NCBI GenBank assembly: GCA_027490955.1
Contig: JAIXXB010000023.1
Location: 62,001 to 126,000 of the forward strand
Direction: 5' to 3'
Origin: Rhodobacter sp.
GTDB taxonomy: Bacteria > Pseudomonadota > Alphaproteobacteria > Rhodobacterales > Rhodobacteraceae
DNA length: 64,000 nt
Positions within the stretch are counted from its first letter, which is position 1, and the number at the start of each line of letters is the position of its first letter. The position numbers and the translations under genes are program-made. The notes under the pieces are model-generated. The model saw nothing but the letters and a program-made list of their open reading frames with translations, was not told the origin of the DNA and searched no databases. Below are positions 8,523 to 17,911 of the stretch, piece after piece.

Positions 8523-9176
8523 ATGACCGATTTCGCTGCCCGCCGTGTGATGATGGTTGACACCCAAGTGCGCCCTTCGGATGTGACCAAATTTCCCATC
8601 ATAGCGGCCATGCTGGCTATCCCGCGCGAGGTTTTTGTGCCTGAACATTTGCGCGAGGCGGCCTATGTGGGCGATAATGTGCCCTTGGGCGCGGGCCGTG
8701 TTGTGTTGGATGCGCGCGTGTTTGCCAAGCTGTTGGATGCGCTGGATATCACGCCAGAGGAGAAGGTTTTGGATATTGGCTGCGGGTTGGGATATTCCGC
8801 CGCAGTCATGGGGCGCATTGCAAAATCGGTCGTCGCATTGGAAGAAGATGCGTCCATGGCCGATCAGGCGCAGGCCAAATTGGCTGATTTGGGCGCAGGC
8901 AATGTGTCTGTTGTCAAAGGCCCCTTGGCTGCGGGCGCGGCGGCACAAGGCCCTTATGATGTGGCCATCGTGCAAGGCGGGGTTGAAGTGGTTTTGCCTG
9001 ATATTTTGGCACAGCTGCGCGACGGCGGACGCATTGCGGCCGTTTTCATGTCTGGCCCCCTTGGCATTGCCAAAATAGGGTATAAATCAGGCAAAGACGT
9101 AACATGGCGGTTTTCGTTCAACGCAGCCCTTCCTGTTTTGCCGGGCTTTGCTGCGCTGCGTGAATTCTCGCTATAG
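8523..9176 (+). CDS. Protein-L-isoaspartate O-methyltransferase family protein
   Basis: A 217-residue SAM-dependent methyltransferase of the PIMT family. It carries R-P-S-D-V-T (start of the substrate region), the SAM motif I as L-D-I-G-C-G-L-G-Y-S-A-A, and a downstream V-A-L-E-E-D acidic loop. Alphaproteobacteria commonly place this divergent PIMT homologue directly before tolC, as here (70 bases). Whether it repairs isoaspartate or has another substrate is unknown. The ATG at 8523 was chosen for homology; the ribosome site is weak (AGGGG about 12 bases upstream). Confidence 0.85.
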   Translation: MTDFAARRVMMVDTQVRPSDVTKFPIIAAMLAIPREVFVPEHLREAAYVGDNVPLGAGRVVLDARVFAKLLDALDITPEEKVLDIGCGLGYSAAVMGRIAKSVVALEEDASMADQAQAKLADLGAGNVSVVKGPLAAGAAAQGPYDVAIVQGGVEVVLPDILAQLRDGGRIAAVFMSGPLGIAKIGYKSGKDVTWRFSFNAALPVLPGFAALREFSL

Positions 9177-9246
9177 ATGCGACGGAATGTTCGCCTTGGG
9201 GCGTTAGCCCTTTAGGCATAGGCGCTACGGCGCAGGGGTGTAGAAG

Positions 9247-10617
9247 ATGCGCAAGATTTTTGCAGTTGCGGCGATTTCCTTTGGTATGGTTGCGCCAAGT
9301 ATAGGGCAGGCGGAAACCTTGGCAGACGCCCTGATCGCGGCCTATAAATCATCGAACCTTTTGGCGCAAAATCAGGCAGTCTTGCGCGCCGCTGACGAAG
9401 ATGAAGGCGCGGCCTTTGCGCGGCTTTTGCCCGTAATCCAATATACCGCCAGCAAATCGGTGACCGAGGCCAGCAATCTGCCGAACACCCAGATCGACAG
9501 TGAAACCCAGCGCCTGACGGCCAGTTTGACGCTGTATGCAGGCGGGCGCGGGCGCAATGGTGTGGCCATTGCCCGCGAGGCTGTCATGGCCACGCGCGCA
9601 GGTTTGATCAACGTCGAACAGCAGGTGCTGCTGAACGCTGTATCTGCCTATGTGACCATGGGCTTGCGCGCTGAAATTGTCAGCCTGCGTGAATCCAACA
9701 CGCGCCTGATTGCCAAGCAATTGCGCGCGGCCCAAGACCGCTTTGATGTGGGCGAAGTGACGTTGACCGATGTTTCTTTGGCCGAGGCGCGCCTTGCTGC
9801 GGCCAATGCGGGGCTTGCGGCGGCGCAAGGCGAACTGACGATCGCGCGCGAGGCATATAAGGCGGCAATTGGGGCCTATCCTGCCAATCTGAAAAACCTG
9901 CCCAAATTGCCAAGCCTGCCCAAAACGCTGGAAGAGGCGCGCGCCATTGCGCAGGCGGGCCATCCGCTGATTTTGCAGGCCCAAGCGCAGGTCAAAATCG
10001 CGGATTTGCAGGTTAAAATCGCACAAGGCGGGTTTTTGCCCACTTTGTCCGCGCAGGTCAGCCTGTCCAAAGATCAGGGCACTGGCAATGAAACCACAGT
10101 GACTGGCCTGTCTTTGAACCAAACCCTCTATGCGGGCGGCGGGCAAGCCTCGGCGCTGCGCAAAGCGTTGGCGCAAAAAGAGGGGGCGGTGGCGGGCCAA
10201 TTGCAAACCGCCTTGCAAGTCGACGAAGCATTGGGCCGCGCTTGGGCGGTGCTGGCGGTGTCGAATGCATCGGTTGCGGCAGGGGCTGCGCAGATCGAGG
10301 CGGCGCAAAAAGCCTTTGATGGGGTCAGCGAAGAGGCCAATCTTGGATCGCGCACCACGCTGGATGTGCTGAATTCCGAACAAGAATTGCTTTCTGCCCG
10401 TGCCAGCAAACTTGAGGCCGAGGCGAACCGCTATGTTGGCGTCTATCAGGTTTTGGCCGCTATGGGCCAATTGACCGCAGAAAAGCTCAACCTTGGCATC
10501 CCGACCTATGATGTAGAAGCCTATTACAACGCTGCCAAAAACGCGCCGCCCGTGTTCTTTCCGCCGTCTAAGCAGGGTGCCGCCTTGGATCGTATCGGCA
10601 AGAAAACGGGCAACTGA
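9247..10617 (+). CDS. tolC: TolC-family outer membrane channel
   Basis: The 456-residue product has a signal peptide ending near residue 22 (...IGQAETLADAL), then the two internally repeated halves of TolC proteins, rich in Ala/Gln coiled-coil segments. The repeats T-L-Y-A-G-G and L-Y-A-G-G-G mark the equivalent beta/helix junctions of each half, and R-F-D-V-G-E-V-T-L-T-D-V and T-T-L-D-V-L-N-S-E-Q are classic TolC motifs. It forms a trimeric export duct across the outer membrane for type I secretion and efflux. The ABC-type exporter at 13.7-15.5 kb is a distant possible user, without direct evidence. Confidence 0.93.
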   Translation: MRKIFAVAAISFGMVAPSIGQAETLADALIAAYKSSNLLAQNQAVLRAADEDEGAAFARLLPVIQYTASKSVTEASNLPNTQIDSETQRLTASLTLYAGGRGRNGVAIAREAVMATRAGLINVEQQVLLNAVSAYVTMGLRAEIVSLRESNTRLIAKQLRAAQDRFDVGEVTLTDVSLAEARLAAANAGLAAAQGELTIAREAYKAAIGAYPANLKNLPKLPSLPKTLEEARAIAQAGHPLILQAQAQVKIADLQVKIAQGGFLPTLSAQVSLSKDQGTGNETTVTGLSLNQTLYAGGGQASALRKALAQKEGAVAGQLQTALQVDEALGRAWAVLAVSNASVAAGAAQIEAAQKAFDGVSEEANLGSRTTLDVLNSEQELLSARASKLEAEANRYVGVYQVLAAMGQLTAEKLNLGIPTYDVEAYYNAAKNAPPVFFPPSKQGAALDRIGKKTGN

Positions 10618-10774
10618 TCGCGCCTTGCGGGTTTAAGTATAACTTTTTTCCCGCAATAGGTGTATTTGCCCAAAGCTTGCCCAAAATCTGCCGAAGTTGA
10701 CCCGTGTAAACTGTCTTATGGTTGTAAGACGCGCGGCGGCGCGTTAAGGTTTTGGAAACAATGCGGGGAACACA

Positions 10775-11824
10775 ATGGCCGAGCCGATGAGTTCAAACGA
10801 GATTGAGGATGTTCTATCTTCGATTCGTCGTTTGGTCGCTCAGGATCTGAAGCCAGCAGATCGCGCCAGATTGGCTGCGGTTGCCGATACCGCGCAAAAA
10901 CTGGTGCTTGCGCCCGAGCATCGGGTGGAAGATTCGGCAGGTAAGTTTACCACTGTGCGCCGCCCGTCGCGCCGCGCGGCCTTTCCGCCTGTGGATGCTG
11001 TGCTGGCAGGCGTGGGTGATTTGGACAGTGCGCAAGGCCCGACTGCGCGGCAGTTTTCCTTGGGCGAAGAGGCGGCCCAGCGCGAGGCCGCCGCCCGCCT
11101 TGCCGCGCAGCAGGCCGAATGGCGTGCGCTGGAAGCCCGCGCTGCCGCGGCCGAGGCCGCCCGATCTGCCGCGCAAGAGAACCCGCCCATTGCGCAAGAT
11201 CACGCGGCAGTAACCCAAGATCCACCAAGCGCGCCCGCCGCCCCGCCGCAAGGTCAGACTGCCCCCAGCCTGCGCGCCGAAGATTACGAGGATGGCGAGG
11301 GCTATGATGCGCCCAGCGATGACCGCTTTCGCATCGATCCCAATGCGCGGCTGTTTGACATGGCCCCCAATGCCTTTGACGGGCATAAACTGGACACGCC
11401 GCCAGAACCCAACTGGCGGAGCAACCCAGCCCCCGCTTTTCACGAGGCTGAGATCGAGCATAATGCCGATGACCACGCCGATGATGGTGCTGAGACGCCG
11501 CAAAGCCTGCAAGGCACGATAGAACCCGATGTGGATTGGGCCAATGCCGCCGAAGCGCGGGTGATTGCCGAACTTGCGGGCGAAGCGGTGGAAGAGGAAG
11601 TGTTCAATCAGGCCAAAGAGGCCTTCCGCGAGCCGAATTTCACCGCCGCGCCGCAACAGGCCGCACCCGAAGTGCTGTTTGACGAAGACGTGCTGCGCGC
11701 CATGGTTCAAGCCATTTTCCGCGAGGAAATGGCAGGGCCATTGGGCGAAAGGATCACGCGCAACATCCGCAAATTGGTGCGCGCAGAGGTGGGCCGCATG
11801 CTGGCCGCCCATGAATTGGAATAG
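10775..11824 (+). CDS. popZ: PopZ-like polar organising protein (DUF2497)
   Basis: A 349-residue protein with PopZ architecture: an N-terminal short helix (S-S-N-E-I-E-D-V-L-S-S-I-R-R-L-V), a long Ala/Pro/acidic low-complexity middle (about residues 80-290), and a C-terminal helical block (V-L-R-A-M-V-Q-A-I-F-R-E-E-M ... R-K-L-V-R-A-E-V-G-R-M-L). In Caulobacter the N-helix binds client proteins and the C-terminus drives polar assembly that anchors the chromosome origin. The acidic disordered spacer here is longer than in Caulobacter PopZ (177 residues). The start MAEPMSSN has GGGGAA upstream; MSSN four codons later is an alternative. A two-way terminator follows. Confidence 0.75.
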   Translation: MAEPMSSNEIEDVLSSIRRLVAQDLKPADRARLAAVADTAQKLVLAPEHRVEDSAGKFTTVRRPSRRAAFPPVDAVLAGVGDLDSAQGPTARQFSLGEEAAQREAAARLAAQQAEWRALEARAAAAEAARSAAQENPPIAQDHAAVTQDPPSAPAAPPQGQTAPSLRAEDYEDGEGYDAPSDDRFRIDPNARLFDMAPNAFDGHKLDTPPEPNWRSNPAPAFHEAEIEHNADDHADDGAETPQSLQGTIEPDVDWANAAEARVIAELAGEAVEEEVFNQAKEAFREPNFTAAPQQAAPEVLFDEDVLRAMVQAIFREEMAGPLGERITRNIRKLVRAEVGRMLAAHELE

Positions 11825-11862
11825 CGCCGAAAGCCCTGACGTAAAGCAAATGCGCCAAAACA

Positions 11863-11886
11863 AAAACGCGCCCAAGGGCGCGTTTT
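11863..11886. terminator. Bidirectional terminator between popZ and the DUF6280-like gene
   Basis: AAAACGCGCCC pairs with GGGCGCGTTTT over a 2-base loop; A and T runs on both sides suit termination of both converging genes. Confidence 0.85.
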
Positions 11887-11911
11887 GTGATTTCACTATC
11901 TGACCTGCGCT

Positions 11912-12238
11912 TTAGGCAGCTTCGGCCTGTTCCAATTCGGCGGCGTGGCGGCGTTCGCTTTCTTCGCGCGACAGGGCGACCGACGTGCGCACGCCCTTGG
12001 CCACAAAATCCATCAACCCTTTGACCACACGCTCGTTCGGATCGATCCCAGCGCAGGACAACACTTCGCGCCCATCGCGCGAACGTGCCCAGCGGGCGAT
12101 TTGGTCGGGGCCGTTGCCGTATTTCTTGTCATCCGCGATTGCATCGTCCAAAGCCGCCAAAACCACAGCCGCAAACAGTTTGCGCGCGCGCTGACCTTGT
12201 TCAAAGTTGAAAGCCGTGCTGTCAATCGAGTCAAACAT
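11912..12238 (-). CDS. Small conserved Rhodobacterales protein (DUF6280-like)
   Basis: The 108-residue protein begins [20 protein letters not shown] and is followed by a strongly conserved-looking helical core ([21 protein letters not shown]). It has no signal peptide, membrane segment or cysteine pair. I recognise it as a family nearly confined to Rhodobacterales, which I believe is DUF6280; its function is unknown. The start at 12238 has AAAGGACG upstream and removes an unrelated extension. It converges on popZ across a shared terminator and diverges from efp. Confidence 0.75.
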   Translation of the reverse strand: MFDSIDSTAFNFEQGQRARKLFAAVVLAALDDAIADDKKYGNGPDQIARWARSRDGREVLSCAGIDPNERVVKGLMDFVAKGVRTSVALSREESERRHAAELEQAEAA

Positions 12239-12460
12239 TACGTCGTCCTTTGTTATGCGGTGCCTGTTTGTACGCAGCAGGCTTGGGGTGCTTGTAAACC
12301 TTTTGTAACGATTCGGCTGCGCAGTTTTGGAATAGCTGCCATGCGCGCGGTGCATAGCTGTAATTCGACGCCACTGTATTTAGTTTGCTTGCGGGCCAGC
12401 CGTGCCCCATATATAGAGCATTTGATTTTTCCTTCAACCTTTTGTCAAGGTTTTGCCATA

Positions 12461-13024
12461 ATGCCCAAGATCAACGGAAACGAAATCAAGCCTGGAACCA
12501 TCATTGAACATGATGGGGGGCTTTGGGCCTCGGTCAAGGTCAACCATGTCAAGCCCGGAAAAGGCGGCGCATTTGCTCAGGTCGAATTGAAGAACCTGCG
12601 CGATGGGCGCAAACTGAACGAACGCTTCCGTTCAGAAGATAAGGTCGAGCGCGTCGAATTGGAAAACAAAGACCAGCAGTTTTTGTATGAAACCGATGGG
12701 CGCTTGGTGTTTATGGATGCTGAAACCTTTGAACAGGTTGAAATTGATGCGGAATTGCTGGGCGACCGGCGCCCGTTTTTGCAAGATGGCATGACCGCGA
12801 CCATCAACTATTTCGGCGAAGAGGCGCTGAACGTGACTTTGCCGCAAAAAGTGCGCTGCAAAGTGGTCGATACGGAACCTGTGCAAAAAGGCCAGACGGC
12901 CACCTCCAGCTATAAGCCTGCGATCTTGGACAATGGCATCCGCATCATGGTGCCGCCCTTTATCGGAACCGATGAAGACATCATCGTGCATACGGAACTG
13001 ATGGAGTATTCCGAGCGCGCCTAA
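12461..13024 (+). CDS. efp: Elongation factor P
   Basis: The 187-residue product has the three EF-P beta-barrel domains. EF-P enters the ribosomal E site and rescues stalling at polyproline. The tip of domain I reads K-P-G-K-G-G-A-F, with the lysine at position 34, equivalent to E. coli K34, which is beta-lysylated by EpmA/EpmB. An EpmB-like gene is present at 22.6 kb. The start ATG at 12461 follows a 222-base AT-richer gap after the divergent DUF6280-like gene. Its TAA overlaps the stop codon of the converging ygfZ gene. Confidence 0.97.
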   Translation: MPKINGNEIKPGTIIEHDGGLWASVKVNHVKPGKGGAFAQVELKNLRDGRKLNERFRSEDKVERVELENKDQQFLYETDGRLVFMDAETFEQVEIDAELLGDRRPFLQDGMTATINYFGEEALNVTLPQKVRCKVVDTEPVQKGQTATSSYKPAILDNGIRIMVPPFIGTDEDIIVHTELMEYSERA

Positions 13025-13752
13025 GCCAAAGTCAGGCGGGCATCGCCCGCCCGCAACTCTCCTTGCGCCCAATCAAGGCGCAGATGGGCCAGCGCAAAGC
13101 CGCCGCTTTGGGTAAAAAGCGTGCCCGCCACGCGATCCCCTGCCATGATATCCGTGCCCACAGGCGCTGCGCCGTCAATGGCGACGCGCACAAGACCCTT
13201 TTTGAGTTCGGTCTTATGGCGCATCCGCGCCGTCACCTCTTGGCCAACATAGCAGCCCTTGCGGAATGATACGCCATTCAGGCGGTCGAACCCTGCCTCT
13301 AGGATATAGGTCTCATTCGGGATCAGTTCGATCCCCGTTTCGGGGATGCAATGCGCCACGCGCAGCGCATCCCAATCGACCAAGGCTTCGGGCAGGGCTG
13401 CGCCATAATGCCGCCAGCCAAGGGCAGGGTGGCGCGGGTCGGCAAAGGCCCCGTTTGGCGCGCGCTCCACCCCGCGCGAGACAGATATATCAGCAGGCGT
13501 AATTTGCACATCGGCGCGCAGGCGGTACATGTTCAGCCGCTGCACTGCCCCCGCGGCAATGCTGGCATCTATGTCCAAATACAGCGCCCCGCCCTGCGCG
13601 ACCACAAACATATCGGCTAGATATTTGCCCTGCGGGGTCAGCAAGGCGGCGTAGACGATGCCATCGTCGGTCAGGCCCAACACATCGCCTGACAGCAGCC
13701 CTTGCAAAAAGGTCAGCCGATCTGCGCCAGTGACCAAGAAAATGCTACGCAT
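13021..13752 (-). CDS. ygfZ: YgfZ/GcvT-family folate-binding protein
   Basis: A 243-residue protein with the diagnostic motif K-G-C-Y-V-G-Q-E (Cys167) of YgfZ, a tetrahydrofolate-binding relative of GcvT needed for repair or assembly of certain iron-sulfur enzymes such as MiaB. Its ATG overlaps the TGA of the upstream ABC exporter gene by one base (TGATG), so translation is probably coupled. Its stop TAG overlaps the TAA of the converging efp gene on the other strand. The start [12 protein letters not shown] is preferred to an upstream in-frame codon because of the family N-terminus and the junction. Confidence 0.9.
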   Translation of the reverse strand: MRSIFLVTGADRLTFLQGLLSGDVLGLTDDGIVYAALLTPQGKYLADMFVVAQGGALYLDIDASIAAGAVQRLNMYRLRADVQITPADISVSRGVERAPNGAFADPRHPALGWRHYGAALPEALVDWDALRVAHCIPETGIELIPNETYILEAGFDRLNGVSFRKGCYVGQEVTARMRHKTELKKGLVRVAIDGAAPVGTDIMAGDRVAGTLFTQSGGFALAHLRLDWAQGELRAGDARLTLA

Positions 13753-15506
13753 CAGGCGGGTTCCTTGGCAAATTGCAAGGCGCACAGCTGGGCATAGATG
13801 CCGCCCTTGGCGATCAATTCCTCATGCGTGCCCTCTTCGGCTAGGCGGCCTGCGTCCAGCACGATGATTTTATCGGCATGGCGAATGGTGGCAAGGCGGT
13901 GCGCGATGACCAAGGTCGTGCGCCCCCCAACCCGCGCCAATGAGGCTGCCGTCAACGCCTCGGTCACAGCGGTTTCCGATCCTGCATCAAGGGCAGAGGT
14001 CGCCTCGTCCAGCAGCAGCACGGGGGCAGGGGCATAGAGCGCGCGGGCAATGGCCACGCGCTGACGTTGCCCACCCGACAGCGCACTGCCGCGCGGGCCA
14101 ACGCGCGTGTCCAGCCCATTTGGCAGGCTGGGCAAAAACGCATCCACCTTGGCTGCGGCCAGCGCATCAGACAGATGCAGGGCGTTTTCTTCGCGCCCCA
14201 GCAGGATATTGTCGCGTAGGGTTTCGTCAAACAGCGCGGCATCTTGCGCGACCGACGCGAACAGTCCGCGCAAATCGGCCAGCGCAATGGTCTGTGTATC
14301 GATCCCGCCGCAAAGGATACGGCCTGACTCGGGGTCGTATAGGGCGGTCAGCAGGTGGAAGAGTGTCGATTTACCCGCCCCAGATTGCCCCACAATTGCA
14401 GTGATTTTGCCTGCAGGTGCTGTAAAGGACAGCCCGCGCAGCACGCGCGTGTCGCCGTGGGAAAAGACCACATTATCAAACACAATCTCGGGCGCGCCCT
14501 GCGGCAGGGCGGCGCTGGTTGCGGGGCGCTGGCCCCGCGGGGCGCGGTCGAGCAAGTCATAAATCCGTGCAAGGCTGGCTGTGGCCACTGTCCATGTGCC
14601 CGACAATTCGCCCAGCCTGCGCAGGGGCTGAAAGGTCAGCGACATGGCGGTGAAAAACGACATAAACTCGCCCGTGGTGCGCGCACCCGATGCGATCTTA
14701 TCCCCCGCCAACCACAGCACAGCAAAAAAGCCCAGCCCTGTGATCAGGTCAATCATCGCGGGCATCAAATTGCGCCCTGCGGCAGATTTCACCTCGGCGC
14801 GCTGGATACTGCCCAGAACCCGATCATAACGCTGGCTCTGGTATCCCTCTAGCCTGTTCAGTTTAACCGACTGAATCCCATGAAAAATTTCGTCCAGCCT
14901 TGTGGCGCGCTGGCCTGCCTTGTCACGGATATGGCCCGATTTGCGCCGCACATAGCTTTGCACCAGCACCGATGGCAAAATCAAAAGTGGCGCGCCAATC
15001 AGCGCGGCCATTGTCCAAACCACATCAATCGACAGCGCCACGCCCAGCAGCGCCACCAAGCCCAGCGCATCGCGCCCCACGCCCGTGACAACCGATGTCC
15101 ACAGCCCCTGCACCGCCAGCGTGTCGCCCTGCACCCGTTCAATCAGCACGCCGGGTGAATGGCTGTGAAAAAACCCTTGATCCAGCCGCAGAATATGGGC
15201 CAAAAGCCCGCTTTGCATCCGCGCTGACACCCGCTGCGCGATGGCGGCCATCAATGTGCGCGAGGTCACAACGCAAATCGCGCGCACGGCAAAAAGCGCG
15301 AAAATGGCCCCGCCCACCCAAATCAGCGCATCTTGGCCGCCGGGCTTGAACACTTGGTCAAACAGGGGTTTAAGCAGATAGGACAGCGCCCCCAGCGCCG
15401 AGCCTTCGATCATCATCAGGCCAAAGCCAACTCCCAGCCAGCCCCATTCGGGGCGCAAATAATCGCGCCAAAAGCGGCGGGTCAACTGGGGGGATGGCGC
15501 ATCCAT
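13752..15506 (-). CDS. ABC transporter with fused membrane and ATPase domains (MsbA/LmrA type)
   Basis: The 584-residue half-transporter has six predicted membrane helices in the first 330 residues and a nucleotide-binding domain after about residue 340. Walker A is G-Q-S-G-A-G-K-S-T, the signature is L-S-G-G-Q-R-Q-R, Walker B is V-L-L-L-D-E-A-T-S-A-L-D, and the H-loop is V-I-A-H-R-L-A. It would dimerise and export a lipid, peptide or drug. MsbA-like lipid flipping is possible, but no lipid A genes adjoin. It is translationally coupled to ygfZ downstream; a DMT transporter gene ends 9 bases before its start. Confidence 0.9.
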   Translation of the reverse strand: MDAPSPQLTRRFWRDYLRPEWGWLGVGFGLMMIEGSALGALSYLLKPLFDQVFKPGGQDALIWVGGAIFALFAVRAICVVTSRTLMAAIAQRVSARMQSGLLAHILRLDQGFFHSHSPGVLIERVQGDTLAVQGLWTSVVTGVGRDALGLVALLGVALSIDVVWTMAALIGAPLLILPSVLVQSYVRRKSGHIRDKAGQRATRLDEIFHGIQSVKLNRLEGYQSQRYDRVLGSIQRAEVKSAAGRNLMPAMIDLITGLGFFAVLWLAGDKIASGARTTGEFMSFFTAMSLTFQPLRRLGELSGTWTVATASLARIYDLLDRAPRGQRPATSAALPQGAPEIVFDNVVFSHGDTRVLRGLSFTAPAGKITAIVGQSGAGKSTLFHLLTALYDPESGRILCGGIDTQTIALADLRGLFASVAQDAALFDETLRDNILLGREENALHLSDALAAAKVDAFLPSLPNGLDTRVGPRGSALSGGQRQRVAIARALYAPAPVLLLDEATSALDAGSETAVTEALTAASLARVGGRTTLVIAHRLATIRHADKIIVLDAGRLAEEGTHEELIAKGGIYAQLCALQFAKEPA

Positions 15507-15515
15507 ATCGCATGT

Positions 15516-16484
15516 TTAATCGTGCGGGGGCGGGGGCGCAAGGCTTGCGTCTTTGTCGCGCGCAGGGGCGGGCGCACGGGCGGGCAATGCCAAAATCAAA
15601 GCAGCGGCCAGCAATATTGCCACCCCAGCAAAGGTATAACCATCTGGAAAATCGCCAAAAACCAGCCAACCCAAAAGCGTTGCCATGATCATTTCACTAT
15701 ATGCCAGCGGGGCCAACAGGCTGGCTTCGGCATGATCATAGGCGCGCAGAATCAGAAAATGGCCAAAGCTTGCGATTGCGCCCAAGGCCGCCAGCATGGC
15801 CCATTGGCTGGGGCTGGGCGGCACCCAAATCCATGGCATCAGGCAGGCCAATGCCAGCGCTGCGATTGTGTTGGTTTGGAAGGTGACCGCAATGGCAGGT
15901 GCCCCACCCGCCACCCAGCGCGACAGCAGGAAATACAGCGCCAAAGCCACGCCAGCGCCTAACGCCAACAGGCTGCCTGCAGAAATGGCAACCATGCCTG
16001 GCCGCAAAATCACCAAAATCCCAACAAAGCCCAGTGCCACCGCCCCCCAACGCCGCGCATCGACCGCCTCGCGCAGGATCACCGCGCCAAGGGCGGTGAC
16101 AATGATAGGTTGGATAAAGAAAATCGCCAAAGCATCGGCAATGGGCAAAGTTTTCAGGCTGGAAAAGAACAAAAATGTTGCCGCCGTCAACAGGGCCGCG
16201 CGCAAGCTATGCACCCAAATCTGCCGTGGCCACAGGCTGGCCAGCACAGATATGGGGTCACGCTCTGCCCGCTGCCGCGCGCGCGCCGCCCCATGCAAGG
16301 CAAAGGGCAGGGACGTCAGCGCGCCAAAACTCATCCGCGCAAAGGCGATTTGCACAATAGGAATGCCCGATGTGCCCAAAATCTTGGCAAACACATCAAT
16401 AAACGGCAGGCTGGCCATGGCCCCCAGCATAAAGGCAATGCCAATCAGATTATTGCGTGGGCTGGCGTTCAGGCGCATGTCCAA
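15516..16484 (-). CDS. DMT-superfamily transporter (EamA domains)
   Basis: The 322-residue protein shows about ten hydrophobic helices in two EamA repeats, the drug/metabolite transporter layout, and a proline-rich cytoplasmic tail ending LAPPPPHD. It probably exports a metabolite or amino acid across the inner membrane; the substrate cannot be read from sequence. Starts at Met1 or Met3 are both possible. It is followed within 9 bases by the ABC exporter, suggesting a common transcript. Confidence 0.85.
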   Translation of the reverse strand: MDMRLNASPRNNLIGIAFMLGAMASLPFIDVFAKILGTSGIPIVQIAFARMSFGALTSLPFALHGAARARQRAERDPISVLASLWPRQIWVHSLRAALLTAATFLFFSSLKTLPIADALAIFFIQPIIVTALGAVILREAVDARRWGAVALGFVGILVILRPGMVAISAGSLLALGAGVALALYFLLSRWVAGGAPAIAVTFQTNTIAALALACLMPWIWVPPSPSQWAMLAALGAIASFGHFLILRAYDHAEASLLAPLAYSEMIMATLLGWLVFGDFPDGYTFAGVAILLAAALILALPARAPAPARDKDASLAPPPPHD

Positions 16485-16535
16485 TATGTGCCTTGTTTTG
16501 CGCGCCCACGCAAAGCGTGAACCTCTCTGGCCCTA

Positions 16536-16922
16536 TCAGCCGCCCATTTTGGCGATAAATGCCTGCATCTGCGCTATCTCGGCGGCTTGGGCATCGATAA
16601 TCGCCTGTGCCAATGCGCGCATTTCGGGATCGGTTCCATGTTCCAATTGGATCTGCGCCATGGCCACTGCCCCTTGGTGATGGGCCAGCATTGCGCGGGC
16701 AAAATCAAGATCAGGGTTATCGGAATAGGTTATCATCATGCCTTCATGCATCATGGCATTGGCCGCGTCATAGGCCATCGCCCATGGCGCGCTGGACATG
16801 CTGTGGCCGCCATGGGCGGAATGATCGACCTTGTCTTGCGCGAAAATGGCACCTGAAGACAGTGTAAGGGCTGTGGCCGTTGCGGCTGAAATCAGCGCGG
16901 TGGTGATGGCAAAACGTTTCAT
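16536..16922 (-). CDS. DUF305-family exported protein
   Basis: The 128-residue protein has a signal peptide (MKRFAITTALISAATATALT..., cleavage after A-I-F-A near residue 27) and one copy of the DUF305 helical repeat: D-F-A-R-A-M-L-A-H-H-Q-G-A-V-A-M-A-Q. It is rich in His and Met (H-S-A-H-G-G-H-S-M, M-M-H-E-G-M-M), as in periplasmic copper or other metal-binding members. The start at 16922 is fixed by AAAAGGAGG upstream. A perfect 9-bp inverted repeat lies directly before that ribosome site. No copper genes are adjacent, so metal handling is inferred from the family and composition. Confidence 0.85.
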   Translation of the reverse strand: MKRFAITTALISAATATALTLSSGAIFAQDKVDHSAHGGHSMSSAPWAMAYDAANAMMHEGMMITYSDNPDLDFARAMLAHHQGAVAMAQIQLEHGTDPEMRALAQAIIDAQAAEIAQMQAFIAKMGG

Positions 16923-16935
16923 AATCGCCTCCTTT

Positions 16936-16961
16936 TGCTGCACCCTATCTGCGGTGCAGCA
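16936..16961 (-). promoter_or_regulatory. Perfect inverted repeat before the DUF305 ribosome site
   Basis: TGCTGCACC (16936-16944) and GGTGCAGCA (16953-16961) are exact complements 8 bases apart. In the mRNA they form a 9-bp hairpin ending directly before the AAAAGGAGG ribosome site; as DNA they make a 26-bp dyad suited to a dimeric regulator. Confidence 0.55.
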
Positions 16962-17066
16962 CGGATGAAGACAAATCACAAATCTGTCATATTTTATGGG
17001 TGTGGTTACCTTCACTTTAACCTAATTCTTGGTATAACGGGGCAAACAAGAACGTTAGGCCGCGTT

Positions 17067-17861
17067 ATGTCTCGCATTAAGCCGATCATTGGCATCATCT
17101 CGAACCTGCACCAAATCAACCATCGCTATGCGGTGCATGGGTCTGGCTTGATGAATGCGCAGGCTGTGCTGGCAGTTGCGGGCTGTGTGCCGCTGATTAT
17201 CCCCACCGATCCCAGCACCACCTCTGTCGCCGATTTGCTGGACAGCTGCGACGGGTTTTTGCTGACGGGCGGGCAACCCAATGTCCACCCCGAAGAATAT
17301 GGCGAGGCGGCGACACCCGCGCATGGCCTCTTTGACCGCGGCCGCGATGCCATCACGCTGCCCTTGATCCGCGCCTGTGTCGAGCGTGGCCAGCCTTTCC
17401 TTGGCATTTGCCGCGGCTTTCAAGAGGTGAACGTGGCCATGGGCGGCTCACTGCATCCGGAAATTCGCGATCTTCCGGGCCGTATGAACCACCGCATGCC
17501 CCCTGATGGCACGCTGGAAGAGGTGTTTGCCCTGCGCCACGCGGTGCGCTTTTCCAAAGGCGGGGTATTCGCCCGCCTGATGGGCGCAGAAGAGGTGATG
17601 ACGAACACGTTGCACGGGCAAGGCATCAAAGATGCAGGCCCGCGCATTGTGATTGACGGCCACGCCCCCGATGGCACGCCCGAAGCAATTTATGTGGCAG
17701 GGGCGGCGGGCTTTACGCTGTCGGTGCAATGGCACCCCGAGTTTAACGCAGAAAATGATGCGGTCTCGCGCCCGTTGTTCACCGCCTTTGGGGATGCCGC
17801 CCGCGCTTGGGTGCGCGGCGAGGTGATCGGCGGGCAAGAACCCCTTTCCTGCGCAGGGTGA
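17067..17861 (+). CDS. Gamma-glutamyl-GABA hydrolase family class I amidotransferase (PuuD-like)
   Basis: The 264-residue protein is a class I glutamine amidotransferase-like hydrolase. The nucleophile is Cys115 in F-L-G-I-C-R-G-F-Q-E, and the His/Glu pair is in Q-W-H-P-E near residue 225. PuuD cleaves gamma-glutamyl-GABA in putrescine breakdown, but other puu genes are absent, so the natural substrate is open. The start MSRIKPIIGI matches family N-termini. The next gene, a D-lyxose-isomerase-like protein, starts 50 bases later on the same strand. Confidence 0.85.
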   Translation: MSRIKPIIGIISNLHQINHRYAVHGSGLMNAQAVLAVAGCVPLIIPTDPSTTSVADLLDSCDGFLLTGGQPNVHPEEYGEAATPAHGLFDRGRDAITLPLIRACVERGQPFLGICRGFQEVNVAMGGSLHPEIRDLPGRMNHRMPPDGTLEEVFALRHAVRFSKGGVFARLMGAEEVMTNTLHGQGIKDAGPRIVIDGHAPDGTPEAIYVAGAAGFTLSVQWHPEFNAENDAVSRPLFTAFGDAARAWVRGEVIGGQEPLSCAG

Positions 17862-17911
17862 TACCGCTAACATCCCCCCAAATCGGGACAGGCCGATAAG
17901 GGGAGAAGAGT

